From: Saxidomus purpurata
Lineage: Eukaryota; Mollusca; Bivalvia; Venerida; Veneridae
DNA: 64,000 bases
NCBI GenBank assembly: GCA_022818135.1
Contig: JAFMSR010000019.1
Location: 4,383,357 to 4,447,356, forward strand
Direction: 5' to 3'
In this document: piece by piece, positions 36,051-46,717 of the stretch
How positions within the stretch are numbered: the first letter of the stretch is position 1
How the letters are laid out: the number at the start of each line of letters is the position of its first letter
Notes under the pieces: generated by a model
What the model was told of the DNA's origin: nothing
The model's database searches: none
What the model saw: the letters and a program-made list of their open reading frames with translations, nothing else
Program-made: the position numbers and the translations under genes

Positions 36051-36752
36051 ATACCCTGGTCACATTAACGCTACGAGCCCCGTACGAGTAGGTTTTCAGT
36101 CGAAATTTTGCAAAATGGCACGTTGCGAGCATCGTACGGATTTTTTGAACTCGTAGAGGACTCGGATACTCGGTGAGAATGTTTCACCGAGCTCCCGAGC
36201 TGTCGCAGAGCTCGTAGAAATTTTCGAAGTCGTGAGCAGCCCGCAAGGGCCCCGTACGGGCATCGCACGATGTCCGTGCGGATTTGGAACACCGCGAGTC
36301 CCGTAAGAGCTTGCCGGTGCTCGCACGACTATCGCAGGGTGGTCGCACGGTCAACGTACGATGTCCGTACGATACTACGGACACAAGGCGGGGAGCTTTC
36401 GATGTCCGTGCGGGGGCCGCAGGGCCTTACGTTCGCCGTACGGACTCCGTACGACATCCTTGACGATTGAAGGTGGAATAAAACCAGGACACAGTGCGGA
36501 CACCGTACGGGCGCCGTATGAACACACGTGCATCGCACGAGGTACGTCCGAGCTCCTTGCGAGCACCGCACGACTTGTCTGCGATGTCATGATGGATATC
36601 CTACGATTGCATCCCAAAAAAAATCGTACGGTGCCCGTAGGCATGTGGCCAGAAGCTACGATTGTACGGAGACCGTACGGATTTTAAAAGTTGGTGGAAT
36701 CGTGCGGTTTTATAAATCGTACGGACACCTTACGGATATGTGACCGGGGCAT
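36051..36752. mobile_element. CGTACG-rich MITE flanked by TA
   Basis: Terminal inverted repeats ATACCCTGGTCACAT and, reverse complemented, ATGCCCCGGTCACAT, each next to TA. The interior carries about a dozen CGTACG sites and many CGTGCG/CGCACGA variants, making it far richer in CpG than the surrounding DNA. The 56 bp to its left also occur at 35031-35089 without the element, which looks like an empty site. No transposase. Confidence 0.7.
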
Positions 36753-37151
36753 TATCATGAATCCCGCTATACAAGGATATGGGTGAATGGTTAGCACTTG
36801 TTAGTAAAGGAGGTAGTATAATAGGTTAACGGGACTATTGTGTAAGTGACAATATAGGACAAATTATTGAAACTAAAACTTGTATTACAGCTGGTACTTT
36901 TACATTTGAGGTTAACAAGAAAATGATTACAACAATCAGTATTAATTCATATATTTTAATTGTTTTACGGTAACCCTACGACACCAATCCAGATGATCTA
37001 ACTCTAAAACCCAAAGAATAAGTTAATAGACAAAAGACATACTTTTTGAGGAAGTCATTGATCTTCATTGTGTAGAATTTTCTACTTTTTTGTTTTAAGC
37101 CTCTGAAGTAGGCGAAGAAATAGGAACCATTTTATCTCATTGTTCCTAGTC

Positions 37152-37440
37152 GCCCGGATAGCTCAATAGGTAGAGCACGAGACTTGTAATCTCGGGGTTG
37201 TGGGTTCGATTCCCAGGGCTGACCAACTAAAATTACTAACAGCTTTCGGATGAGACTTAAAACCCAGGCCCCCCTGTGGGGGGAAAACCTGGCATGATAA
37301 AGAACCAGGGGTGTTCTGGAATTGGGACGCTTTCTGTATCTTGCACCTCATCCCCCGAAACCTAAAATAACTAAACTCTTCTGGGGCGTTGGTCATATGG
37401 GAAACCGGTACCAACGATAAAACCCTAATATACCATACCA
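37152..37440 (+). mobile_element. tRNA-Lys-derived SINE (MetaSINE-like body)
   Basis: The first 74 bases imitate tRNA-Lys: GCCCGGATAGCTCAATAGG, a paired anticodon stem CGAGA/TCTCG, then GGGTTCGATTCCC. The anticodon reads TGT and the 3' acceptor strand no longer pairs, so it is not a working tRNA. The body contains TTTCGGATGAGACTTAAAAC and TGATAAAGAACCAGG, like the conserved central part of widespread animal SINEs. Family name is from memory of the motif. Confidence 0.7.
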
Positions 37441-38658
37441 TCATTGTTCCTTACATGCGTTCCGGTGATTGGATGGAACCAATTAGCAATCAATAGCCCA
37501 TCTTTTCCGTACAAGCTATATGTTTACATTATTGCGGTTATTTCCCTTTATATGACAGTATCTTCACTGGGTAAGACATTGCACGTTGAACTTGCAGAAA
37601 TCTCCCGATTTGCATTGCAAGTTTGACAGATAGCTAAAATGAACGTGCATATCTTACTGTTAACTTACATATCGTTTGCCTAGCGTAGCGATATTCTAGT
37701 ATTGTTGCTGGAAGTACTAAGCTTGCATGAGGTGATCATGTGACTATATTGATCAAAGTACTGTAGCGTAGCGTGACGTAGCAAAAGGTGCGCGGAATTT
37801 CAATAGCTTGTATACATTACCAATTTAAAACTACTGTACTTCAATTATACAATGTATTTATAAACAAATGTGCCATATAAGGAACTTTTGGATGCTTTAA
37901 GTTGTATCCCATAGTAAAAGTCGTAAAATTGAAACAAGTTTAACAACTTTGTATCGTTCAATATTTGTACCTGATATATGACCAGGAAGTAAAATATTTA
38001 TTTACGTTTTAGAATTGTGAATGTATTAAAACTTAGAACGTAATCAAATAGTTTTTAAAATCGAAACAAGAAGTTGTAATTGTCATTGGAAAGAGGACAC
38101 TTGGATTGTTAGCTGCTACAATCTATATTGGTACTTGCTCTTTTTACTACACTTCAGTTTTCTCATTTGGCAATAGCAATGGCCAGCATTCCAGAATACA
38201 GCCATTTTAAGCTTGATTCAAATAAGGTTTAAATACCCGATGTGTACAATCAGTTTAAACTAAATAGTATTACTAGCTTAATAATTAATATGCTATAGGT
38301 TTGTTGTTTGATTTGCAGTGTAGAAAATTATTTCAATGTTTAATAGTTTATTTATGTCTCATCCAATTCATGTACATTTTCGATCTTGGACTGGCAAGCC
38401 TTCATAGCGTCCAATTGCCCTGAATTTTTGCAAATGCTGCTCTTTGTGTTTTAGGCAATACCCTTCAGGTTGAAATTTATTCTTCAAAAGTTTACATTTC
38501 CTAAGCTTATTACCACCAGTACCAGTGATTTCGTAGAATTTTTATGAAATGGCTAAAATAAAATCATGATCTTGTCGTGTGCTTCTGAGTGTAGCAGTTT
38601 GAGCAGGTACATGTACATATTGTTATTTCAACTGACACTCGGCTTGAATGGGTTGAAA

Positions 38659-38882
38659 CACAGGTGGAAAGGAAAATACCTTTGACTTTTATTTCTTATG
38701 TCTTTTTCTATGCACTTTAAAAATTGATATCAGAATAAATAATCAAAAAATAATCAAAAAATATTTTTTTCTTCATAGCTCTTTTTTCAAAAATTTATTC
38801 TGATATCAATTTTGAAATGCATAGAAAAAGACATTAGCTTTAGAAAGTACGGGAAACGTCATTTTCCCTTTTTTTCCCCTCA

Positions 38883-38933
<51 letters not shown>

Positions 38934-38979
38934 TTTTTTTGGCCCCCCCCCCCCCCCCCCCCCCTTTTGACCCTATATC

Positions 38980-39017
<38 letters not shown>

Positions 39018-39181
39018 TTTTTTTTTCATTTTAGCTTGTCTTATGAATATGATCCGTGAATTTAAAAAGTGTGACATTTCTTGAAAAAGGCAATTGCCGA
39101 AATTTGTTAAAGGTTGTTTTAAGAGTTTTTTTTCCTGGGTTTTTAGAAAAAAAGGTCAAAGATATGTTCCTTCCACCTGTG
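38659..39181. mobile_element. hAT-like non-autonomous element with 8-bp target duplication
   Basis: Termini CACAGGTGGAAAGGAA and TTCCTTCCACCTGTG are inverted and flanked by GGTTGAAA on both sides (38651-38658, 39182-39189). A second inner inverted repeat of about 46 bp lies at 38695-38742 and 38798-38842. The centre is a poly-C block that looks artefactual. Confidence 0.7.
38884..39017. repeat. Poly-C block, suspected assembly artefact
   Basis: Several C runs of 17-50 bases separated by short TTTTGG-like pieces inside the palindromic element. Foldback DNA can stall a polymerase, so the true sequence may be lost here. Confidence 0.7.
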
Positions 39182-39321
39182 GGTTGAAATGGTGCTCACA
39201 TCAATATACATGAATTTGTTAAGAACAGTACTACAAAACAGATCTAACAAAATAGTCTTTAACTATTGCAATAAAGAAGAGTTTAATCTATGTATAGCTG
39301 AAGGCCAATGATATAATTACA

Positions 39322-39400
39322 CTTAGCATGACATCACATTGCTTTTTAGCATGACGTCACATTGCCTTTTAGCATGACGTCACAGAACATTGCCTTTTAA
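39322..39400. promoter_or_regulatory. Tandem CRE-like sites, 23-bp period
   Basis: TGACATCA at 39329, TGACGTCA at 39352 and TGACGTCA at 39375, each in a TTTTAGCATGACGTCACATT unit. TGACGTCA is the canonical CREB/ATF site. Lies about 3 kb upstream of the first coding exon of the gene at 42332. A link to that gene is inference. Confidence 0.4.
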
Positions 39401-39497
39401 ACCGAACGTACATGTTATGAAGTTTTACAGAATTCTCAGTAAACTAATTCTGGTGACAACAAAGAAACTGCCGAGAGATAACGAGGTCAATTTGTGT

Positions 39498-39658
39498 CGG
39501 CCGCTCATCCAGGAGGTTGCGGGTTCGAGACCCACTGGTGTCACGACCGTACCTCCTCATATGGCACCAGTACTGTTTTTTTCAGGAAGCGGACTCGAGA
39601 GTGACTCAATAAGCTATAAGTCTTCACAATCGAGCTAAAATAAATTAGTATAAACTGA
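39498..39658 (+). mobile_element. tRNA-derived SINE, family 1, copy b (5' truncated)
   Basis: B box GGGTTCGAGACCC, then the same body as 16037-16240: CCTCCTCATATGGCACCAGT, AGGAAGCGGACTCGAGA, AATCGAGCTAAAATAAATTA-like end. Confidence 0.75.
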
Positions 39659-39896
39659 ACTAATTTGAAAACAATAATTCCATCTCCAACTAAATTGAAA
39701 CTTATGACAACAAACCAAAGGGTATTGCATTATATTATCAGTCGCGAGGCCAAGGTCACTATTTGAAATTCAGATACGAAAACAAAGCGTACTGCGTATC
39801 TAATCAGCTGAGAGTAACAATAATTACAATAATGTTATCTTTTCAGAATGTCCACAGTGTAGAAGAAGGGAAAGACTAACGTTATGTTATTTAAAA

Positions 39897-39983
39897 ACAG
39901 TCCAGCCTCTCTGCAACAACACCAAAGGGAACATCTTTTTTGTTTGTTCAGGGGGTGTTGTTTAGAGAGATTGGAATGTAGTT
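39897..39983. repeat. Small foldback (CAGTCCAGCCTCTCTGCAAC ends)
   Basis: CAGTCCAGCCTCTCTGCAAC with AACACC faces GGTGTTGTTTAGAGAGATTG across about 35 bp. Resembles terminal pieces of CAGT-ended elements seen elsewhere in the window. Confidence 0.5.
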
Positions 39984-41857
39984 GTACTTAGCTTAGTGTT
40001 ATAGTTAAGATATTTGAATTTAAGTCTAGTTAGTGTTTGTATTTATTCTTGTGCTATAATTTAAATATTTGTTACGAGTCTAGTTTTATAATTGAATATT
40101 TGCAGTTTGTCAAGTCTTTTTAAAACTTTATTGTTTCATCTGAGAGTATATATATCGCTCATGCTACATTACAGGAAATACCACACAGAAGGCTTTACTT
40201 TGGCGTCTAAAACTCGTACTTTTGACTTACATTAAAAAAGCCATCACTTGTTTAAAGACCATCGTTTCGGCACCTACCATACAGGGACTCCCAAATGAAA
40301 AGGAGGGTTGTCCTAGAAAATTGCGAACATTGTTGATTATTTCCACATTAAGCGAGGCATCATCAATCCTCGTATATTTTGCCTACGCATTTAGCAAATA
40401 TTCACAAAATGACGATACATTTACATGTAGCATAAATAGTATTGAAAATTTAATGTCGCGTCATAAAACTATAAATATCTTTCAAATTTAATGCTTGCTT
40501 GGTCAGGCTTAGTCAAACTAAAACCAGCGGGGTTTGACTTATCGCGTGTCATGGTCGAACTGTTACTTTGGTGGAAAGTATTTTCGATGATTTAAGTTTC
40601 GCTCTAATTCGCAAATTTCCCACTTCATTGAAAATTTTATACGCAAAATTTATTTCACATATATTGAAGCAGTAAATAGTGAATTTTCCTATCGAGAATT
40701 TTAGATCCGCTAAAAAACTGATTTACTATCAAATTGCGAGATTTACGTTAAGCGAAAAAAGGCACAATTAACAGCATTTATTGAAACAATCCTAAATATG
40801 AAGGAAAAGTTATTACGGTCCAAGGTTATCATAAATCCCATCGGAAAAGTAAAGGCGAAATTATTCATCATGATAATACAATTTAATGCTTTTGCAAATT
40901 CAGTTTTAATCCCCTATAGACATACAGAAACTCTATGCTTTCTCTTAGTTAAAACATATTTATTTCATCATGATACATTTACAAAAGCATACTATATTCA
41001 TAATTGAAAGTATCCATACAATTATCATGCAAGTGGGTTGCATTGAAAGCTAAAACATTTTTGTAACTATCTCAACTGCAAATTTAATGTCATTGCAAAA
41101 TTTGTACAAGTTTAAAAAAATGAAAACTGAAAATACGATACAGAGTTACTATATAGTAGGTCTATTTTAAACTTGAACTGTTATTGTGTAAAAAACTACT
41201 AATACAATACGATAAACTGGTGGTAAGAAATTTTAAGATTAGTATTGATTGATTGTGGTTTTATAAAGGTCCGGCCAGAAGGTAAAACCTTTTTTGACGC
41301 TGAGACCTCGACATGTCTGCCATCTTGCCCTAAAGTAGGATTTTATTGTTTGAAGTGGAAGAGAATTTAACTAACATGAATTTCCAGTTAGATTTTGCCA
41401 TAGGAGTTTTGATTGGTTGCCGAAGCCACCAATGAGATCTAAGAGTGCGGTTGGCATATTATGATTGGTTTGTGGTTTCCTAGCAAGAAAAATTTTGAAT
41501 GGATTTGTTATTATATGACATTTTGAAAAATATAAAACAATCCGCTTTTATTAAAAAGATCGCTTTATTGTGCTACCATTTTGATTCAATTTAATCAATA
41601 ATTTGTACAATAAATGGGTGGATAGCGATTTATTACAGAAACCCTCTATGTTGAATATCTGTGCTAAAAAGGAGATTTTTTTCAATAAAATTCCACAGAA
41701 AATTATGTACTAAAATTTTACAAAAGCTGAGTTTGTGATACGTTTATATTAAACTGACCTATGTTGAAATTTTGAAAATACAAAAACCCCTTTTAAAAGC
41801 CAAAAATAGTCAGAATTCTACGGTCCTCTTAAGATTAGGACTTGAAATCAGTAGGCT

Positions 41858-42236
41858 TTAAAGGGACACTCCCTATAACATGTGTAGAACTAAATAACTT
41901 GAAAAACACAAATAATATAATATTTGCAAGTATTATCATTTTACCTAAATGTATAAGCTATACATTCCAGTCAGAAATCGGTAAAATGAGCGTTTAAAAA
42001 TATGTTGCGATATTGTAAACCATTCAATAATCTATGTCAAGTTGTTGTTGCACAATAAATGGGTGGATAGCGATTTATTACAGAAGGCCTGTATGTTGAA
42101 TATTTGTGCTAAAAAGGAGAATATTTCAATAAATGTTGCTCTTTAAGAATGTATTTAATTATTATTTTGCGTAAATTGAATACATTATTTATGCTTCGAG
42201 AATAAAATCTGCTAGATGTAGGGCGTGGCCCTTTAA
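41858..42236. mobile_element. MITE, TTAAAGGG family, copy 1
   Basis: Left TTAAAGGGACACTCCCTATA and right AGGGCGTGGCCCTTTAA are inverted copies with TTAA at the outer edges. Interior about 340 bp, AT-rich, no ORF. Related copies are at 53303-53673 and (inverted) 60277-60630. Partial copies lie near 41570-41700 and 62147-62440. Ends about 95 bp upstream of the acceptor of the unknown gene's first coding exon. Confidence 0.8.
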
Positions 42237-42348
42237 ATATACTACATATGTAGTCTGCTTTCTCTTCAACAACTGTTCTTGCAAATACTTATACACTAGA
42301 TATAATTAAAAGACACGATTTACTTTTTCAGCAAAGGGACATTTAAGT

Positions 42349-42503
42349 ATGACAGCAGTTATTGGCAGTACAGAGGTTGGAGTGGAAGAATTCGGCAGGG
42401 ATATTATTGTTCCGGATGACCCTAAAGCTCGCCTCATGTACTATGTGGACAGTATATATAGCGTGCTTGATATGACCAGCATCCCAAATATTCAGAAACT
42501 GAG
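42349..42503 (+). CDS. Unknown gene, first coding exon
   Basis: 51 codons plus two bases, ending QKL-R across the junction. Acceptor TTTTTCAG at 42331; donor GTATAC. From codon 26 its 3' two-fifths plus the start of the intron are tandemly repeated downstream. Confidence 0.75.
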
Positions 42504-45500
42504 GTATACTTAACTATTATTTGTAATACCAGTCTAAATATATTAAAGGTAAACTTGAAGGTAAGATGTGTAAAGCTCCGCTCATGTACTACGTGGACAG
42601 TATATATAGCGTGCTTGATATGACCAGCATCCGGAATATTCAGAAACTGAGGTATACTTAACTATTATTTGTAATACAAGTCTAAATATATTAAAGGTAA
42701 AGGTAAGATGTGTAAAGCTCCGCTCATGTACTACGTGGACAGTATATATAGCGTGCTTGATATGACCAGCATCCGGAATATTCAGAAACTGAGGTATACT
42801 TAACTATTATTTGTAATACCAGTCTAAATATTAAAGGTAAAGGTAAGATGTGTAAAGCTCGCCTCATGTACTATGTGGACAGTATGTATAGCGTGTTTGA
42901 TATGACCAGTATCCGGAATATTCAGAAACTGAGGTATACTTAACTATTATTCTAGGACTCAATTATTGTTAACAAATGACAACAACAACTATAGTTTGTT
43001 CATACCTTCTATTGCTAATAAAACCAGCGTAACATGTTATTAGATATTTCAGGTTAATGAATAAAATGTTAAAGATCAAAATGGCGGATATGGTCATGAC
43101 GGCATGGAAAAACTTCATCAGACTGGCACTAATGAAGTTTGATCTATCCACAGACTGGCACTATGGAAGATCTACGCAAAGGAGCGATCAGGAGCGCGAC
43201 CAGAACCCGAGATAACCCTACCCCTGTTGCACTTTTTATACCAGCTGACGCAAATATGTGTCTGTAATACCTACAGAGTACTGCCTACGCCGTCGCCCGG
43301 CGCATGTATTTTACACCGCACAGCCTTGACACATAGCAAACTACTCTCGCCGCCGCTCGGCGATTAATAGAACCGCAAGGTACCCCGCAGTACCTAAACA
43401 AACCACCAGTGCAACAATATTCAATACAGCTTCGCTGAAAACATCCCTATTGTAAATGGGAGCTATTAAAAGAACGCCTAGTCATAGCTATCTGGCCAGT
43501 TCTTTAACGCTCATTTAACCCAAAAAATAGATTTCCGAACACTATAAATCGCAATCCACCCAAGACCAGCACTATGGGATAGACAACGATCATAGGTATG
43601 CAATATAATTCATTCCCGCGTGAAACGGCCCATAATTACTAACATGTTCATTCCTGATCGCACCTATGCGTAAGAATTTTCCGCCACAAAATAAATTTGA
43701 AACGAGATATACTTTCCAAACGAATTTATTTCCCCAAAATTCTTACACAATTTTTAAAATCAGATCGCGAAGAGCGTCAATATACATGTCTAAACCCACT
43801 TCGGACAGATGCACGCCGTCTTGCCTAAAGAAACCTGGAGTTTTTTCATCTATGTCCATTTGCAGTATGTGAAATTTATTTGGTGCAATTTTTCTGATAC
43901 ATTTGCGCCCGAATTGATTTATTCGTTTCCTTTTCTTTTCTATTGCTTTGCTTTCGCCCCCTGCCACTCCCCAATTAATTCTTTGTAGAATGTCAATCCA
44001 GACGTACACTGAATCCGGAAAAGCACTTTGCAGGTATTCTAAACTGTCTTGAATCATTTAAAATACGTAGCGCAGGGAATGGTTCGTGACGTCATTGCCA
44101 CCCAATCAAATGATTCATCAACGTCTACACTGGAAACAAAGATGTACAGGCTTAAGAGTGAAGCATTATGAACAACTAACAAAACAGTTTTGGCTCATAA
44201 TTGACTGAATGATTAGAACTAGGTTGTCCGATGAAGTTAATATATTTCTTTGGTTTGCTCTTGAAGAAATGTAACTAATTTCAGACTTGTAAAAACGCAA
44301 AAGTGGCGAAATATTTATCTTAACAGTGTTATCGTGCTTCAAATCTATTCAAATTTCATACACAACAAAAACAATATAAAATTGAATTCTTGTAAAAGTT
44401 TCAATAATTCATCGCAAAACATGACTACAAAATACCACGCGATGATTTAAATAGAAATAAAAACAATAGCGTCATTCAAATAAAAATGTTCAACAGGGGA
44501 AATCTTTGCGTTTCTAAATCGGTTAAGTGTATTTAACCTTAGGATTCAGCAGGACCACATATGCTACAAAAACACTACAATAACGTGATATTTCTGACTA
44601 AAAGTCTTTACTACGCATATGTTAAAGCTGCTCGCTCACAGATTTTGGTGATAAAACAAGGTTCTTCGAACTGTCCAAAATTAACATATCTTGGAACGAA
44701 TCATCAAATATAAGGTTCCAGTATAAACTCCTGTGAAGTATTTCTGTATTTTTGATATTATACGCTACCAAATGATTTTTGAAATTCCATTATAAACTCG
44801 TTTAGACAGATTTTCTCAAATTGCTATGAAGATGTTAACAGTTTCTTTACTTTTCCATTGGTAGAAAGTACAAGCAATATTCACAACTGACAGAAGCAGA
44901 AACAAAAGAACTGTTGACCCTATGCTTGGCACTTTCACCGGATAAACTCAATGACAAGGTCATTTTTCAGGTGAATATATATCTTTATTTAAATATGAAT
45001 TGATATTCATTTCCTCTTTTATATTTCACCTAATGAACACTTTCATTAAAAGACGAAACGTGATGTGAAAATGGAGTTTGTCTTCTTGTATTAAGTACAG
45101 TAAACTCCCTGAAAACCGGACCCTGCCCGGATCAAGAAAACGTCCGTTTATCTGAGAGTTGTGATTTTAAGACTGCCGAGATACCATTGTGAGTTTTCTC
45201 CCTTCATACATAACGAATTCAGATATAGCGAAATTTCGGATATAAGGAACACATTTACTGGGCCTGATTATATTGTCATTTATTTTAATTTGAAAATACA
45301 ATATGGATATAACATACTCTGGATATAAGGAACACATTTGAATGGTTACAATGAGTTAGATAAAAACGGAATTTATTGTATATATGGCAGTTACAGCTAA
45401 TTTCGTTGTTGGTAAAACTTAAAACACAGATCTAGGATTGGTCGGGAAGCCAAATACTTCTATTTTCCAAAATACTTCTACAGTTAACTTCGTTTATAAC

Positions 45501-46514
45501 GAACTCATTGGGACCATTTAAATTTGTTTTATTATATCCGGAGTTTGTTTTATCCATATAACATTTTCATATAAAATAGAGAGAAAAAACTTGGACCAAG
45601 AAAATGTGTTCCTAAATCCTTATACATTATTCGCTATATCCGGAGTCGTTTTTATATACCAAGCTTACCGTATTTTTTTCCAGAATAATGACATGTGTGG
45701 CCATAATGACAACAAGTTCTTCAAGATCAACACCGTGCAACGCAACTTGGTTGTATCAGAGGCTGTAATTATTGGTATGTCTTTTTGGAACACGCTTTTC
45801 CTCTAAGAACCTAAAACCTTCGTAGAATTGTCCGCCCAATCCTTAAACTTCGTGTTTCTACGGAATTTTCGTATTTTGGAATGGGTAGCTGATGACGTCA
45901 GAGTGCTGACTGCCCTGTAATTATAGACAATTTAAAACTGTAAATTGGGAAACATTTGCGATGATATAAGTTTCTCTATTTTTCGCGAAATATCCGCTTT
46001 GCAAATAAATACTCCGAAGTTAAACATAGTATTTCACATAGATTTATGGTGACATGATTATCCTTTTCACCAATTAAAATTCGAATTCGAGAAATTGCAA
46101 ATATATCAAAAATTAGAAAATCGCGAAATAAACAACTCGCGAATATAAAAATAAACAACTCGCGAATATAAAAATAAACAACTCGCGAAAATAAATACGT
46201 TTATAGTAATAGTTTCAATTTATGCCTGAAATATTACTGCGATGACACATGAAATTTGACTTAATTCCCTTGATTTTTGTGATATCGATCGTGGTCATAT
46301 AAGTTCCCCATGACTATGAACTATGCACGTGTCCAATCAACATATTATAAGATATACAATCTGTCGTTAAACTTTGATTTTTTCAGGTGGAAAGCGTTGC
46401 TCGGTAAAGAAGATCATGGCATATAAGGTTCCATGGATACAGTGGTGTTGGATAGGGCCCATGGAGCACCTCAAAGACAGCATGAGCGGAGGTTCCTCAT
46501 GTACTATCATCTAG
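42349..46514 (+). CDS. Unrecognised four-exon gene; small protein with CaaX-like end (whole model)
   Basis: Exons 42349-42503 (acceptor before 42332), 44865-44970, 45684-45774 and 46387-46514. All junctions are GT-AG and phases match (2, 0, 1), giving 480 nt, 159 residues and a stop. The protein begins MTAVIGSTEVGVEEFGRDII, continues with LMYYVDSIYSVLDMTS and SQLTEAETKELLTLCLAL, then NTVQRNLVVSEAVIIGGKRC and KIMAYKVPWIQWCWIGPMEH, and ends SSCTII. No signal peptide or transmembrane segment is seen. C-terminal CTII fits a CaaX prenylation box, suggesting membrane attachment. Family not recognised. The frame is open upstream of the ATG within the exon, so an earlier start in another exon is possible. 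Confidence 0.75.
42424..42950 (+). repeat. Four tandem copies (140-148 bp) of the exon end plus intron start
   Basis: Units begin at 42424, 42572, 42714 and 42854. Each keeps an open 26-codon stretch (LMYYVDSIYSVLDMTS, then NIQKL) and the same GTATAC donor. Copies 2-4 have Arg in place of Pro after TSI, and copy 4 has SMYSVF. The available AG acceptors in copies 2-4 give stop codons when joined in phase to the previous unit, so they cannot simply be added as internal exons. They could act as alternative first exons starting at the internal Met. Confidence 0.8.
43743..44057 (-). pseudogene. SGNH-hydrolase-like C-terminal fragment, probably transposon-borne
   Basis: 104-residue frame with SVYVWIDILQRINWG, a basic middle, and FFRQDGVHLSEVGLDMYIDA. 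The DGVHLSEVG segment matches the D-x-x-H block at the end of SGNH/GDSL esterases. The N-terminal GDS block is absent. Such domains accompany retroelements in molluscs. Lies antisense in intron 1 of the unknown gene. Either an inactive fragment or one exon of a longer gene. Confidence 0.55.
44622..44790. mobile_element. MITE, TTAAAGCTGCTCGCTC family, partial copy C
   Basis: Left end TTAAAGCTGCTCGCTCACAG, then an interior matching copy B in reverse orientation (TTCTTCGAACTGTCC, AATTAACATAT, GAATCATCAAATA). The far terminus is missing. Ends about 75 bp before exon 2 of the unknown gene. Confidence 0.7.
44865..44970 (+). CDS. Unknown gene, exon 2
   Basis: 106 nt encoding (R)KYKQYSQLTEAETKELLTL and CLALSPDKLNDKVIFQ. 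Acceptor TTGGTAG, donor GTGAAT, ends in phase 0. Confidence 0.78.
45110..45660. repeat. Dispersed pogo/Tigger-like fragments in inverted arrangement
   Basis: 45195-45375 carries ATATAACGAATTC-like and GGATATAAGGAACACATTTG segments. 45480-45650 carries the complement (TTCGTTTATAACGAACTCAT, GGGACCATTTAAATTTGTT). At 45096-45180 a CAGTAAACTCCCTGAAAACC stretch looks like another CAGT terminus. Similar pieces lie at 10.9-11.06 and 13.98-14.15 kb. Assignment to pogo/Tigger is by resemblance only. Confidence 0.5.
45684..45774 (+). CDS. Unknown gene, exon 3
   Basis: 91 nt encoding NNDMCGHNDNKFFKINTVQR and NLVVSEAVII. Acceptor TTTTTTTCCAG, donor GTATGT, ends in phase 1. Confidence 0.8.
46387..46514 (+). 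CDS. Unknown gene, last exon with CTII terminus
   Basis: 128 nt, starting by completing a Gly codon, then GKRCSVKKIMAYKVPWIQWC, WIGPMEHLKDSMSGGSSCTII and TAG. Acceptor TTTTTTCAG. An AATAAA at 46766 could be the polyadenylation signal, although it lies inside a minisatellite. Confidence 0.8.
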
Positions 46515-46717
46515 CCTGTTTCCGGAGGAAAAAGTCATGGCTAATTATCTGCTGTGTTATTTTATGCTACTGTTTAGTTTGTATATAGATCAACAATTAT
46601 GTCAAGAAAAATTAGCACTTTGGATGTAAAACAATTTGTAGCTCTTTGAAAACACTCGTAACGTTGCTTCTAAAATCGAAGTTACATTCTATGAATGTAT
46701 CTCGGTATTTCTTACAA

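Noticed and set aside
36071..36743. Dense overlapping open frames on both strands
   Set aside because: CG-rich MITE interior lacks stop codons by composition; no family motif in any frame.
37152..37225. Functional tRNA (Lys/Thr)
   Set aside because: Acceptor strands do not pair, the anticodon differs from the Lys parent, and a SINE body follows.
40222..40491. 89-residue frame upstream of the unknown gene
   Set aside because: No conserved motif, and its position relative to the acceptor at 42331 gives no joinable phase evidence.
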